From assembly GCA_022266195.1 (NCBI GenBank), contig WHVY01000002.1:4169001-4233000 (forward strand): a stretch of 64,000 nucleotides of DNA. Reading direction: 5' to 3'. Position numbers and translations under genes: made by a program. Position 1 is the first letter of the stretch. Each line of letters starts with the position of its first letter. The notes under the pieces are model-generated. The model made no database searches. It was given only the letters and a program-made list of their open reading frames with translations, and had not been told where the DNA came from. Origin of the DNA: Tetranychus cinnabarinus (Eukaryota > Arthropoda > Arachnida > Trombidiformes > Tetranychidae). Shown here in pieces: positions 20,257 through 35,200 of this stretch.

Positions 20257-23200
20257 GTAAGCCAAATTACCCAAAAATATACTCAACCTTGCATAATGTT
20301 AGAAGAAATGGTTTTTTTCTTCTTCTTTTCTTAATTGATTGAAACCTTAGGATATTCAATTCAGCTAATTAAATGAACTTCTAAAAGATGGAAATTAAAT
20401 CATGACAAAGTTGTTTTAAATATTTATGTCAAGTTAGTTGGTTACCTTCCTTTCAAGTATCCCTTGATATGTAATCAGTGTTTTTTTACCATTCTTGTAA
20501 TGAAAAACCAATTAAAGCAATATCATGGTGATTCAGGTTTAACCATATTGAAACAAACATACAGAGTGATCCAAGTTGTTCCTCTTCTTACAACCTAAAT
20601 TGTTGGCTAAAACAACCTTAACGTATGATTACATCTACCCATTTAAATTTACCTTATAAATTAATCAATAGGAAAACCAAATTGCCATTATTCATCAATA
20701 AATTTTGACCCAACAATCAAACTGATGAACTTGGAAATATTGACAAACAACTTCGTACTGCTCTAATGTATTTTCACTGTTTTTGCCTTACATTGCTTTT
20801 CAAACTCGCATTTCAAATGCTATTTGATTTCATGCAAAATTTGTCTTTCAATTTGATTGTCATTCATTTAAACATTCAATCAGATTGACAGTTTCAATTG
20901 TGGTTACTTTTTGTTTCTTTATAATGCGCTTTTTGAGCCAAAATTAAGGCCAAAAACTGTAAATAGTTGCATGAAAAGCTCATTGATATAAAAAGACATG
21001 TAATTGTTGAAATATGGCCAACATTTTCAACTTGATTCTTACTTTTAATTTGGTCGTTTTTCGTCCATTTTTGATGCATGTGAATGAAACAAAACAAGCA
21101 TAAAATGATGATGATAATCATCACGATCATGATGAAATAAGGAATGATGTTGGCGGAAAGATTGAAAGTCTATAAGAGGAATCAAATTTTACTTGTTATG
21201 CTCATACCCTGGAAAGCTAGTTTTTTTGGTTTCAGGTAAAGCTTGTTTTGTATCTAGGACAACTCTCATCTTTCACTCGCACTCATCGCAATAAACCGGT
21301 TGTAAAGCCCAATCAGAAAAAAACATCAACTCTCTCTCATCTTCATCTTATCCTCATCATCACGTCCTCTTTCATCCCTGTTTTTCCCTTCTTACCTTCC
21401 TCTTGAAATCTCCTCAAGTGGCATCAATTTTGTGCGCCATCTATTCCTGGTAATAGTCTTGATGTACCAACAAATGATGACAGTAATTATTGTATTCCTT
21501 GTCTTTTCGTCCTCATTCAGTTAATCATCAGCTCCCTCTTTTTTTCCTCTCTAACAGTACAGGTTGAAGCAAAAAATAAATAATCGAAAAACATTCTTAC
21601 AAAAAAAATGAACAATAATGTACAAAATACACGCAACTTTATCACAACTTTTCCCTTTTTTTCTTCTACCTTTAACGTGGTCAAATATAGTTTGAAATTT
21701 TCTCATCATTTTGTTCGCTATCGATTGTTTCGATTGAATGGTTCACAACCACTAATGATTCGATATGCATCATCAATCGCAATTCTTAACTGGTTTCCCT
21801 TTCAATCGAACTTCATAATAACATCGTTCTACATCCAATCTACTTTTCTTTTTACTCTCATTTCTCTTTCCAATTCATCTTTCCTGTTTCTTCATTTACC
21901 AATTTAATGAAACAATGACAATTTATTGTTTCTATTTTTCCCTCATTTCAACGTTTTTAAGCTTCAATTTTATTAATTTATCCAATGAAACGAAAATAAA
22001 AATCTATCAAAATCCTCTTTACTTTCATCTCGAGTGATTTACTGATTGCAATATCACCTCTTCAACTACAACATGTTACTTGAATATCTGATCAATTTTA
22101 GGCCTGAAAATTGAATCTCAAATTATTTCCTACTAAAGGGAAAATTAATAAATGATTAAATTTGAATATTATAATATCACTTTAGGTAAAGGTTAATTTC
22201 AAAGAGTGTTATTTGAATTGATATTTTGTTGTTTCACTAACATTTGTTTCACACTTCTAATTACATCTAATTGCATTTAATAATAAAGTTATTACTTCTC
22301 TATTCAGGTTATTTTTTATCTGTGAATATTGTAGTTGACCTACTACGTTATAAGCTTTGTGAATAGAGAGGCACGTAATAAAAGACCCAAAATTGGATAA
22401 AAAAAAGTGCATCAAAAGACCGCAAAATAAGGATTATTATACAATTGATAAAAGTGAACATTATTCTCGATAACTTGACATTCAATCTAATAAAATTGCT
22501 ATGGAAACAGTTGATGATGTTTTGAACAATATAAATGGTTTGTTATCAACTCGAGCCAACACTGCCACTGATGAACTCAACTTGATACGCGAACCAATAA
22601 TTGGAACCTATTTTTATACACAATTTAGATGCATCATGAGTTTGATTGGTTTACCCAAAAATGCTCATCAAATGCCAGGGCAACATGAACAACTTCATCT
22701 CCACTCATCATGTTTACCAACAAATTTACACATTGATCCACGTGAAATGAAACGACTAACAGCCAACCAGTTATCATGTTTCCTTGAGAAATGTGAAACT
22801 CTTCTTGATTTTGCCTGGGAATATTTAAATATTGGACATTGGAAGTCGATCAAGATCGACTATAGATATTTTTATGGTTACATTTGTGTGGCTAAAATAA
22901 TTTTAAAATTGCGTCAAATTTACCTTTTAAATGAACATTGTCTCAATGAAAGAGAAACAGATGATAGCGATGAAGATGCGATTGAAACTGAGACTCGGAT
23001 AAAGAGTAATGAAAGTTTATTACCAAAAGGAATGGATTTGGAAAGTTTACAATTATTGATAAAAGTGGCTGACTTGGCTTGTATAATGTGTCCACAAATT
23101 ATGAATGGGATTGCATCTGAAATGGCCAGTAAACTTCATCAACTCATTGCTCCCTGTTACTCATTGAAGTGGAAAACATTGTCAGATGATATTAAATCAA

Positions 23201-26200
23201 GGCAACGAGTTTTGATTAAACCAATCGATTCAGCCAAAAAGATAGACTCCATTTACTGTCCATCTTTGGAAACCTTTCAACAATTGTTACAACTGGAAAA
23301 ACCTTGCATCATTACCGGAGCCATGGACCATTGGCCAGCCTACAATCCACAATCGAGTCACCATTGGTCATTAGAGTACATCTTGTCCAGAATAGGAGCT
23401 CGAACAGTTGCAGTTGAAATTGGAGCAAAATACACCGACAGTGAATGGAGTCAAAACCTAATGACGGTCGACTCTTTCATTGATAAACACTGGGTCGATG
23501 GAAGTGGTAAAGGTTACATTGCACAGCAAGAACTGTTTCAACAGTGCACCGAACTGTCTCACGACTTTTCCATACCCGACTACTGTGGACTTGGACGGAC
23601 CATTGAGACTGATGAAGAGATCAACAGTCTTGGTAACATTGTCATCAATGGCTGGTTTGGTCCATGGGGAACCGTCTCACCTCTACACTTTGATCCTTAT
23701 GATAATTTGTTGGCTCAAGTTGTTGGCCGTAAATACATCAGATTATATTCAAGTTCAACTGAACCCGGTTCAGTTTATCCCTTCTCTGATTACCTTCTTT
23801 CCAATACAAGTCAGGTTGATGTTGAATCGGTTGATGTTGAAAAGTTTCCCATGTTTCCCTCATTACCCTACCTTGAGTGTTGCCTTGAACAAGGACAAAT
23901 GCTTTACATACCCAAAGGTTATTGGCATTATGTTAAATCGCTGTCAATCAGTTTCTCTATCAATTTCTGGTGGACTTGATTATCATTAATTGATATTTAC
24001 TTTCGATTGCCAACCAATTTGTACTAAACTTGATTTCAGTTGAAATTCAACTCTATTAATAGCTTTTGCGTTTTGTAATAATTTGAAAAAATGAATGACA
24101 AGAAAAACTGTAAATTGGTTAAATTGAATTGATAATTAAAATATTTGCATTTCTCATTTTCCATTATCGATTATAATTACAGTTAATTACGGTAACCTTT
24201 ATCATCTCTGGTTTCAATCAATAATCATGCAATTATTTTATATTCAAGAATCATTATTTTAACCCAATTTTAATGAATCCTTTTCTCTCTTTTTTTCAGG
24301 TGTTAGTTGAATATGATGGTGTTGATTGGAGGAAAAGGGAATGGATTAAAGTTTATGATCAACAATTTCATGTTTTCTTGATTGAATACAACATTGTTTG
24401 GTCAACAAGAGCGGACACTGTTTTAGGCAAAAACAAGCAATGGCTTGCATTGGTAAGTTCATCTACAATCAAATAGTGACAAATTGATGGTTACAAGGAA
24501 AGACAACAATGACAAGTTAATCAACACTCCAACATTCAATTTCTGGTTAATTAGGATTCTACCATTTTTTATGTAATCTTGAAAATTGTCAATTGTTGTC
24601 TCAGCGTAATTGTTAAGACTAGAGATGAAAAAAGTCACGAATGGCCAACGCTAGAGGAAAGACCAGTTTACCGATTTCAACCAAATTTCCTGTTCAACAT
24701 CTTTAGGTCTCGAGGCATTGCAGCTGGAAAATTTGGTTGAATTTGGTCCACTTTGCCAAAAATATCCATTAGTTCGATGGAGATTAAACTAATCAAACCT
24801 AATGATTTATACAATCCTAGTTTTAAATGTTAATTAAGTAAGAATAATTGTGCGAATCTTTCAGTTTAAACAATTAACACTTGGTTAGATTGATTGTTCA
24901 TCTGGTTTGGTTTTCATCGATTTTCAACTTTTTCAATCTAATTCAATCTTACATCGACCCTGACCCTGAAGTGAATAATTTATCATGAATACTTCATATT
25001 AGTATAGTGTTGAATGTGTCAATGAACATTTCTCCGAACTGACAATCAGTGATTATGATAAATTACTTATTCGAGTTAACTTGATTTTGTTTTGTTTTTC
25101 CTTGCCACTCATCATTTACATCTTTAGTAGACAATATTCAAATTAAATTTGTAAAGATACAAAATGATTACTTTTTACTTGCTAAATGGTTATTGATTGT
25201 AATTTGCAATTTAAAACGTTAATTTGTTTCTCTTTACTCATGTTCATCCATGTTTGATTCCTGTTGACAATTGTTTCCCTTAATTACAGAATTTCAAAAT
25301 TCTTGTTGACAAAGTTGGCCTTAGAGATTCCCAATTGAAGCCCATTGAATACCTCGATGATAGACAATTGGATTTTGTTGATTATAACGCACTTAAATTA
25401 TACGAGGTAAGTTAATTGAACCTATCGACTTAATTTCACATCTATTTCGATTCAATTGCCATTTTATGCTTCATTTTGATTGTGATTAATAAATGTTTAG
25501 CCTATTATTTGACTTTAACAGCCAAATTTTTTATATAAAAGTGAAAACATTTCAATCGTTTATCATGTTTTCATGGTTAATTATTTAATATAGTGATTAT
25601 TTGTTTCAACAATTGAAGGATTAAACGTTTAATCGCTAACTCGATGAAAACTTCGGTTCGCCCGATCAGTACGAAGTGGTTATGTTGAAACTTGAACGGA
25701 ATATTTTACGATTTTGTTTTATCGTTTCCATTGAGAAGTTGAAATTTCAACTCTGTAAACATATCTATTACTTGAATATAAACAGTTTCAGATTTTATGT
25801 TTGTGTTGATGTCTTGAAGACTTTATATTTCAGCATTTTTAATTGAAAAAATATCAAACCAGTCAATCGTTATGGTGAGGTTGATGCATGATGTATGGGA
25901 AGCTATTGAAATTTTACTGTTCAGATGGCCAGTATTCACCGCCTACATAAGAATTGAAGTTGTAACTGAATTTGATTTGTATCAAACGTGATTGATACTC
26001 TGTGTTTATACAGATTGGCAAGATTGTAGAGCTTCCGATTCTTGATTCAGAATAATTGAATAGAATGATAACATTTAGGTTTGATGATTCGATGAGTATT
26101 AGTACAATTTTGAGACTCAGTTTCACAAATAATATTGATTAAAGATCAATCACATTCAGTCTGTCCACCTGATGCAAGGCTCAACTCCAATTCCTAAATT

Positions 26201-29200
26201 TTTAGCTATAAATTATAAGCAGAGATCAGGATAAATCATTTTTGGATCAACCAAAAGATTTGGTTCCAATGTTTGCGCTCAAAATTGACAGAACCAGAAA
26301 TCCATAGCTTCTTAGGCTTCAAAACCAAGTTTAAACATCTCAATTTTTACATGAAATTCAAGCCAAAAATCATTTAAATCGTCATTATATGTCTTCAAAA
26401 TCATTGAAAAATAATGATTGTTCATCAAAGGCAATTGATTTTGTGTGTGCAACTTGAACACGAAATGAGCAAAAACCATTTATGTTAATGATTCCTTTCA
26501 TCTTTAAGCATTTCAATTTGATTAGTGAAATAATCATTGATTAACTTACTATTTGATTAACCGCAAAATGATCATTAATTTATCTAATTTTCATGATATT
26601 AATAATACAACTTTCTGTTCATGTTTTGGTTATAATTTTCATCTTGAAAATTAGTCGATACCAGTGAAGGCTCTTTTTTTATTGTTCAGTACAAGTTGAA
26701 ATATTGAACAAGAAAACTTGAGATGAAAGTGATAATATTGATGATACTGACGATAATAATGATGAAGAAGATGATTGAAATGTTTCATCGCCATGAACTC
26801 AATATAAACAGCAAATTCTAATTTCCTTTTATTATTATTTTCATTGATATTGGTTTTTCTTCTTTTTTCATCTTCTTTCATCTTCTTCTTCCCATTGAAC
26901 CATTATGCTTTTATCATTTTCCTGTTTATTTCACCATTTCATGAACCATCATCTTCCTCTTTATATCCATGTTCATCACAATTTCAATTGAATCCTGGCT
27001 AAAAGTGTATCAATGAAAATAGATGACAAATTTTCATCACTCAAACTCTCATTCATCATTCATTATTAAACACCATTGAAACTTAATTACAATTATCTCT
27101 TTTAATCAAACAAAATAAAAACATTTTCATCTGAAAAACAAATTCTCAAATTAAACGATTAAACCTTAACAATTGGTTAAATCCAATAAATCATCATCAA
27201 TTTAATATCAGTAAATGATGAAAAACTGAACTTGAACCTATTTAAAGGAAGGTTGAAATTTAAAAACACAATTCAAGTTACACCCAATCTGCATGTAAAC
27301 CATTTTCAAATATCATGATGGAACAAAATTCAGAACAATTCTGTATTTTCTGATATCATTATATGAAAACATGAAGCGTAGGTTTTCATGTTTCTCATTA
27401 AATGCCAACCAAAGGATAATAATGATATATTTAGATTAAAAACTGAAAACCTATTTCATTCATTTTCATCTAACTTCAGGTTGACAATCACATGATAAAA
27501 TGTCCTTAACCTTGCGAACGGAATGAGCTTTAAAAGTCTTAAAGCAATCAAATTAATCAATGATTTACGCTAAATCAATGATATATTTTTGGCTTTATTT
27601 TCATTGTCTTTCAATTGTTTTCCTCTAATCCTATCCTCACCTTGTAATACCCTGAATGGTTCAAGATTAATTTTGATCATTTGGAGCAGACTGAATTGCT
27701 AATGACAATTTACAATATTTCCTTCATTTATCTGTTAACTCAACTCACCTGATTGAGGCTCATTTTTATCCAATATTAATGGTTCTTATAATGATAATAA
27801 ATGAATCCTTATCAAACCTGAAAATGCGATTTAGTTGTTTTTACGGGCGAAATAAAAAAACCATTGAAATCGCATTGTAATCACAATGAGCATTGAATCA
27901 AATGATTAGTGATTTTGTTTGGTAAAATAGAGTTAAAAGACAATCTTAAATCCAGCAAATTGAATTACATGGTAAATTCAGTGTTACTCCAGAGTTTTAT
28001 TTCCATCATAACTCGAGTTTGTTGTTGAAATTTTCACTTTATTTTTGCATTAATAATGACAATAAAAATGTTCAATTGTTAAATGAACACATTTCTCAAC
28101 ACTTGAACATTTTATCCTTTTTCTTTTAATCATATTCTCTTTTCATCACCTTGAACCTGTGAATCGATTTTCCCTTTCAGGTAAAAATATGTTGAAATGT
28201 TCAATTTTTTCCCAGTGATTAACATAATGATCCTTTTCAACTTTTCAATTTTTTTTGCTTCTTCTAAATATTTTGTTAATCAGTTGATCAGGTAGAGTGA
28301 CAATTATAATGAAGTTGCCTTCATCTATTGAACAGCTATTTTTTGAGCCTTTAAAAGCTGCTTCTTTTCAAAAATTGTAAATCTTTCACTTTCAATTGAT
28401 TATCCTTATACTTATACAATATTCATTGTGTTTACTCAATTATTATTCAATCTTTAACCTTTTAAATGATTCAAAGTATGATTTTACGCCTGAAAATGTT
28501 CAACTTGTTCCCCACCTTTTGTTATCATCTATTAAATTATGCATTAGGTTAATCACCCATAGCTATTTAATTATCATCAATAATTATCTTCTCAATCTTA
28601 TCATTGAAAAAGGTAAATTATTGATTTCATTAGCGGCAGAGTAACAATTGTAATCTTAAACATATTTTCATCTAAATAAATATTCACCGAAATCAGTAAA
28701 TTACCAATTTTGATTACTTATCATTGATAAAAATCAATCTCAGATAAAAAAATAACCAATGATAAATAAAAATCCAAAGACCAAAAATTTAGGTTAATCT
28801 GGTTTGCACCAGAAAAATAGATCTAAATGTTACAGTCAGATGGCGCTGAGATATTTACAACCCAAACCCAAACTTTCCTAGTTATTTGACTCTCTCGACA
28901 TTTTTCATCCTCTCTCATCATTTATCATCATTACTCCTTCTCTCTCCTTCTCTCATTTATCTTCCTTTCTCTCTTTGTTACATTAAGATGAGAAAAAATT
29001 TGAATGGCTCACTGGATTCATGGGTGAATGGATGATGCACATTTTTTTCATCCCAAACATAGTCAACATTGTCTGTCTACCTTTTTTGTGTCTTTCTTTT
29101 CTCCTTTTCTTCAACTCTCTCTATTTTTCCCTGATCATCATCATCTTCATTCCAGACAATGAACTTACAAAGATTGTAAACAACATTTTTGCTTCTTTTC

Positions 29201-32200
29201 AGCTTTACTTTGAAAATTGTATTTTTTAAAGGCTGGTTAACAAATGAGTTTTTCCAGTTCAATTTTTGAAAACACAACATCATTTGTTTTTGTTTTTCTT
29301 CACTTACTCCTTTCATTATCATGATAATCTAACTCTTCTTTCTCTTTCTCTATCTCTTCCTGATTCACCTATTTTTCACCTTGCAATTTATCCTCAAGGT
29401 CAGCTTGAATAAACAATACAATCTATTCATGATAATCATTATTTTTAGTCTTTCACAGTGAAAAAAGGTTTACCATTACAAAGTGAATTATGTATGATGA
29501 TTTTACTCATTTTTTTGCACCAAGATAATGATGAAGAAAAAGTAATGTAAATATATTATGAAAAGAAGCAAAGAAACAACTGAAATGAGTTATCATCTGA
29601 ACAAATATTCATCTTCTTCTACCTTTCGTGTTCATGCTTCATGAATGGTTATTGTCTTAACTCTTTTCAAATGTTCACAATAACCTAACCTTGTGATATC
29701 ATCATAATCATGATAATCATCATTAGCATCATTAGCTTCCTCGAGCAATGACTTTCAATCAATCCTTGTAAAATCAACATTAAAAACTTGATTTGTATTT
29801 ACATTATTTAAATGCAAACTCAATTGTAACTACAATTTGATCAATTGAAGTTAATTGTGTTGAATTGAACAATGTCAATTTACAATTGAAATACAAATAA
29901 TGGTTAATTGTCAAACCTTGAATTGACTTGGTAATCCATTTAGGCAAGTTAATTAAATAACTGTTGATAAATTTTCCAATTACAAGTTTAACATGTGAAT
30001 TGCATAAATGAGTATCATTATCAGGTTGATGGATTTAATGATTATTTTATTATAATAACTTAATGGTTTGCACCAGAAAAAAATGATTAATGTAAAGACG
30101 AAACATCACCTTTCTCAACACCATCAGTTGACATTAACCAAGGACGTTGAAATGTATCCTAATTACAATTAGATATTAATAGCAACAATCGACACTCATT
30201 GAGACTATTAACCTTTTTTTCATTGCATTTTCATGGCAACCTGCCAATAAAAGTGTAAACAGTTTGAATTGAGTTAACCATTTTGTTTGCAATTTAAATC
30301 GTCAACATTTTATACTCTTGATATCAATAAACTCGTGAAAATTGAATGTTGCAAGGGAAAAGTTTCATTTGAAAAGCCATGAAAAGTGATGGTAATAATT
30401 ATCACCAATTCATTGCCATCCATTCATCTTGATCATTGTTGCTCAGTATCTAAAGGAATCCATTGATGAAAAATTCAACTATTTCCATGGTTATATCCAT
30501 GGACTCTCTCTCTCTCTCTTAACAAGTATCGATCCATTCTTTATATAACCACGAGAAGTTCAATTTCTTCTTCCTCATCTTCCCTCATCTGGTTCATCTT
30601 CATGGTTGAATCATTTCTTTGCACGATTCCATTTTGTCTACATAGCTTTTTTCATGTTATCAGTTTTAATTTTAATCGGTGTTCATCAATGAATTTATTG
30701 GTTCTCATGCTGAGTTGAACTTAAATTAAACTGATTTTTTTAAACCCAGCTGGATCCAAATGAGCCTAATGGTGGGTTTCAAAAAACAAGGTAAAAATGG
30801 CGAAGTCAGGAGAAGATGAAGAAAATGAAGGAGAGAAAAAAATGGAGAGTAAAAAGAATGAAAAAAGCGAAAAAACGATGAAAAGAAATGAAAGAAACCT
30901 TAACAAATAGAGAAATCTTTTTGTTGTTGCTTTTCAATTGAAATTTGTAATGATATTTTCAGTTTTTCTGGTGTTTCCAGGACAATTCAGAAAGTGTTGT
31001 TTCAGAAATTCTGGTTGTGAAAGACACAAAAAGCACCAAATTGTTATCATGATTGGCTATGATTACTGTCAAGGTAACTGCTTCTGTGCTGTTCAAACCG
31101 TTTGTTGTTTTTCTGCTTCTGTTGATCTACATTTTTTATGATGATAAACTTGCCCAAACAGGAACCAGATTTAACTTGCTTTGCCCTTCTTTTGCTCTCT
31201 CATCTTCTCTCTCTCTCTCTCTTTGTCTTCTTTGTCTTGTTTTTTTCTCTCTTTTCTGGTAATTGAGAGGAAAGAGAAAGGAAAACAAAATGAAAAAAAG
31301 GGAGAATCGCGAAGATGGAGCCAACAATGAGTAGTTTCTTAAGAGTGAGGACGATGATGGTGATGATGAGAAGATAGATTAAGGGAAGAAAAGTTCGTTC
31401 CGCTTTGTTGAAATTATCCATTATTTTGAAGGTAAACGCGTTAACCTATTCCTCTTCATCTTTGTCTTTCCCTGTCTGCCTCTTTCTTTGTCTTCATGCC
31501 TTTTTTCCCTCTCACTTTTTACTCTCTTGTTGATCTTGATGAAGGGAGAGAGCTTCCCACATGATGATAAACACTTAGTCTAAATTGTTATATCATTGAA
31601 CCATTAAAAATTGTCATTCATTGTGAATTATGTTTTACCATTTCATTCAATTCATTTTTATGACTTTCATCTTCATCATTTTCATTGTCTTTACGTTTCC
31701 TCTTCTCTTCCCCTCCATCTTTATCATCTCAATCTTCATTTCTTTGTTTTCCTTCTCTCTCTTCAACTCCATTTTTCTTAATAATTTAGACTACTTTATC
31801 ATCATTATCATTTCATTGATTCACATTTCTTAACTCAGTGTTTGTTTCCCTTTAAAGGTTGCCTTAAATGTTCACTCCTTTATCAACCAACTATTCATGG
31901 TAACAATGAATCAATATTCGGGTTCAATTGTTGATTGTCTTTTGCTCATTTTTTTCTGGTCTCCTTGTCTTTCATTTAAATGAACACTCAATCATGATCA
32001 ATATCATTTTATATATTCTTCCATCAAGATATGAATAGATATAAAATAAACATTAACCAGAATAGTGTTCAGAAAAGGCGAAAAAAAGAAGAAGATATTA
32101 ACCAGTTGAAACGATTCAACCAAAATATCCATCTTATCAATCTTAACGTCATAGAAGTGATGATCATGATAACCTTGAATGAACAATCCTTCTCATGAAG

Positions 32201-35200
32201 CCTACTCAGATTAACCAGAATCAAGTTGCAAGATGAAAGGTGTACATATTAATTGCACATTTAAACGCTCAAACAAAACAAGCAAACTTATCGCACCTAA
32301 ATGTTTTTATGTGTATCAATGAACCCAAATTTCAACTTGATTACATGGTAAACATGAAATGAATTGTTCCATCACGGCAATTGTTTACTTAGACTATTGG
32401 ACGAAAATGGAAAAGAAAATGTTTTCCATTAAATTTCCCTTGTTTATTCCTTTTCATGTAAAGAGAATCACAATTTTCTACATTTTTCATTTCTTTGTCT
32501 TCCAACGATTATCAAGTGTTTACACCATTTCACCATGTTCATCTTCCTACTTCTTTTTGTCTTTCTCTTAATTCCACTTGATTCCTCAGCATGAGACTTG
32601 CCCTTGAAGGAAGAAAGAAAACGAAATTTCTTTTGACAGAATCGACAGAATCGCATTTTAGTATTAGCAAAATAACAATTCAATAACAATTGAAATTCAT
32701 TGATAAAATGAAAAATCCATCTTTTCCAAAATAATCTTTCAACTCTTTCAACCTTTTTCAAAAGTATTTACCTTTTTTTTCATCGCAAAAAGTATTATAA
32801 AACTGAAACAATTGAAATTGTTCACGAATAAAAAGCTTTCAGATTAACATTGTTCCCATAGTTACTAATATCAAATCATCTAAAGCGATAAGATCCTCCC
32901 AGCGATGAAATGAACAGCAATAATTTTCGTTCGCCCATAAATACAATCAAATAATATCCATTTATTATAAAAGTATGAAATATGAAAATGAAAAAATGAA
33001 GCAAAACTATAATAACAACTATAATAACAATAATAATATAAATAACTGGTAATAATAATAAAATGTTGAAGGTGAAATACAAAGTTTGACCTTATGAACC
33101 GTATATTATGGGCTTGATCTTCATCTCTTGTCTCCTCCATAATCATCTCTCTCTTGTTGACTCATTTTCTTTCTTCTCCATCTTCGCAAGAAATCCCTTA
33201 AAATGATGAGAAAAAATAGAAAACCTTTTTTTTCTTCTTCTCTTCTCAAGACTTACTCTACATTTCTTAAGAACCACTTACATCTCTTTCTTTCCTCTCT
33301 TCTCTGTTGGAACCTGTTATGACCTTTATGTTGACCTTTTAGGGTGCATTTAGTTTGCAAATCTGCAAAACCAATGCAACTGAACCATTGAAAGCTTAGG
33401 TTTTGCCTTGCCTTTTGCTCCTTCGATCTGACAAAAATGTAACAGTATTTTGAGTCTATTTTAGGCCTATTTATGTCAAACTTGGCTCCTTACAATGTTA
33501 ATCAACTGTTGTTCAAAATTGATTTGGAAATGAATGGTTACCAGATTGGGTTTGGGTTTTTGAACAACTACAAAGGTCTTACCTGTCTGTCTGCTTATTT
33601 GTGATTTATGCGTTTTACCCTTAAAACGTTGCAAATCACATTCACTTTCACCTTTTATCAAATCGCAAACATTTCTGGTCCTCTTTCACTCTACCTTTAT
33701 TTTTGCTATTATTTTTTTCACTTCTTTCTACCGCTTTTCCAATCATTATTTATATGCTTTCAGGTTCTCAGGCAACCTCAACAAGCTTGTTTTGTAGCTT
33801 AAAAATACCTTGAGTTACCTTGGTAACTGGTTTTCTTGAAACATTTTTTCTTCTTCTTCCTCAGCCAATATAAGACAAGATTATTAACTTTTCATTAAAC
33901 TTGTTGAAATGACGAAAAATTCAAGTTAAGGTAGACTTTTTTTCTTGATCAACTACACCAAATCCAGGTTATTTATATGATTAACAATTGTTTGCAATAA
34001 TTTTTTCCTTGTCAACTTTACTCTCCTTTATCTTGATCAACATTACCAGTTGATATGAAATTGTAGATATTTGTTGATATTTCCTTCCTTCTCATCATCT
34101 CTTGCTCTCAGCTTTTCCCTTCAATGATAATTGTGATTCTGTTATTGGCTTGAATGCGTAGGCTTTCAAGATGAAATGAAGAAAAACGTCAATTTCATCG
34201 GTTAAGCCATCATTTTACACGTGATTCTGGGTCAGTTTGAGTTTACCAGAAATGATCAACTCTTTCAATCTTCATCAAATATCAATGTTACCTTTCAATA
34301 ACAAAACCTGAAATTACTGTTAATCAAAGATTAATTGAACCTTAATTGATTCCTATATTTGTACATCTACCAAAACTTTGTGTCCAATGTGAAGAACCCA
34401 AAAGGTGGACTCAGTAAATCACTGTTAACCTGATTTATTATCAATAATCAAGTTGCAAGCAAAACAACAAAAAACTGGAAATAAACAAAAGACGGTTTTT
34501 CGTCAATCTTATGTCTTTTTGTACAATATTGTAATCTGAGATGTGATGATGGGTTAAAATTTGGTGAAAAATGTTGGCAAAAGTTCCATCGGCTCTCATC
34601 CTTTAAGCTTATCATTAGCATTAGTTTCATTGAAAAGTTATCATGATAAGAATAATGATATTTATTTTGACTCACTCAATGAGTCAGGTATTTCCTTGAT
34701 GAACAGCTTCAGATTATGATGAAGATGAAAATGATAATGAGATGAAAGTTGAGGATACACTTGAATCTTCAACCAGCAAATTGTTTTCATGTGAACATAA
34801 GCAGACACTATGCATGTCAAGTAATCACCATTAAAGTGTAATCTTAATACTACTGAGCAACAGTGATTAAACAATTAAATTGTCTCTTTTTTGCGTAATT
34901 ACAATCAAACATATGATTACTATTAATATTGCAATGCACAGCAAAGATACAAATTGTTGTGTTGAAAAGGTTTACGTTGAAAAATACATTTACAATTATA
35001 ATGGGTTGTTGGGTTGGAAAACGATATTAATGGTTAACTCAGTTTTTGTTTCTTGTTTGGTTTCATTTAAGATGCTTTCGCTAATTAATTTATTGATATT
35101 ATTTTTCATTATAATCAAAGTAAATGGTTAACGATGTTATCAATATCATCAAAAGTCAAATAATGATTACGATCATCATTCATCACTGTTAATTGTTATC

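Noticed and set aside
23480..23989. 169-codon plus-strand frame overlapping JMJD5
   Set aside because: Out of frame with the motif-bearing JMJD5 protein; no domain features.
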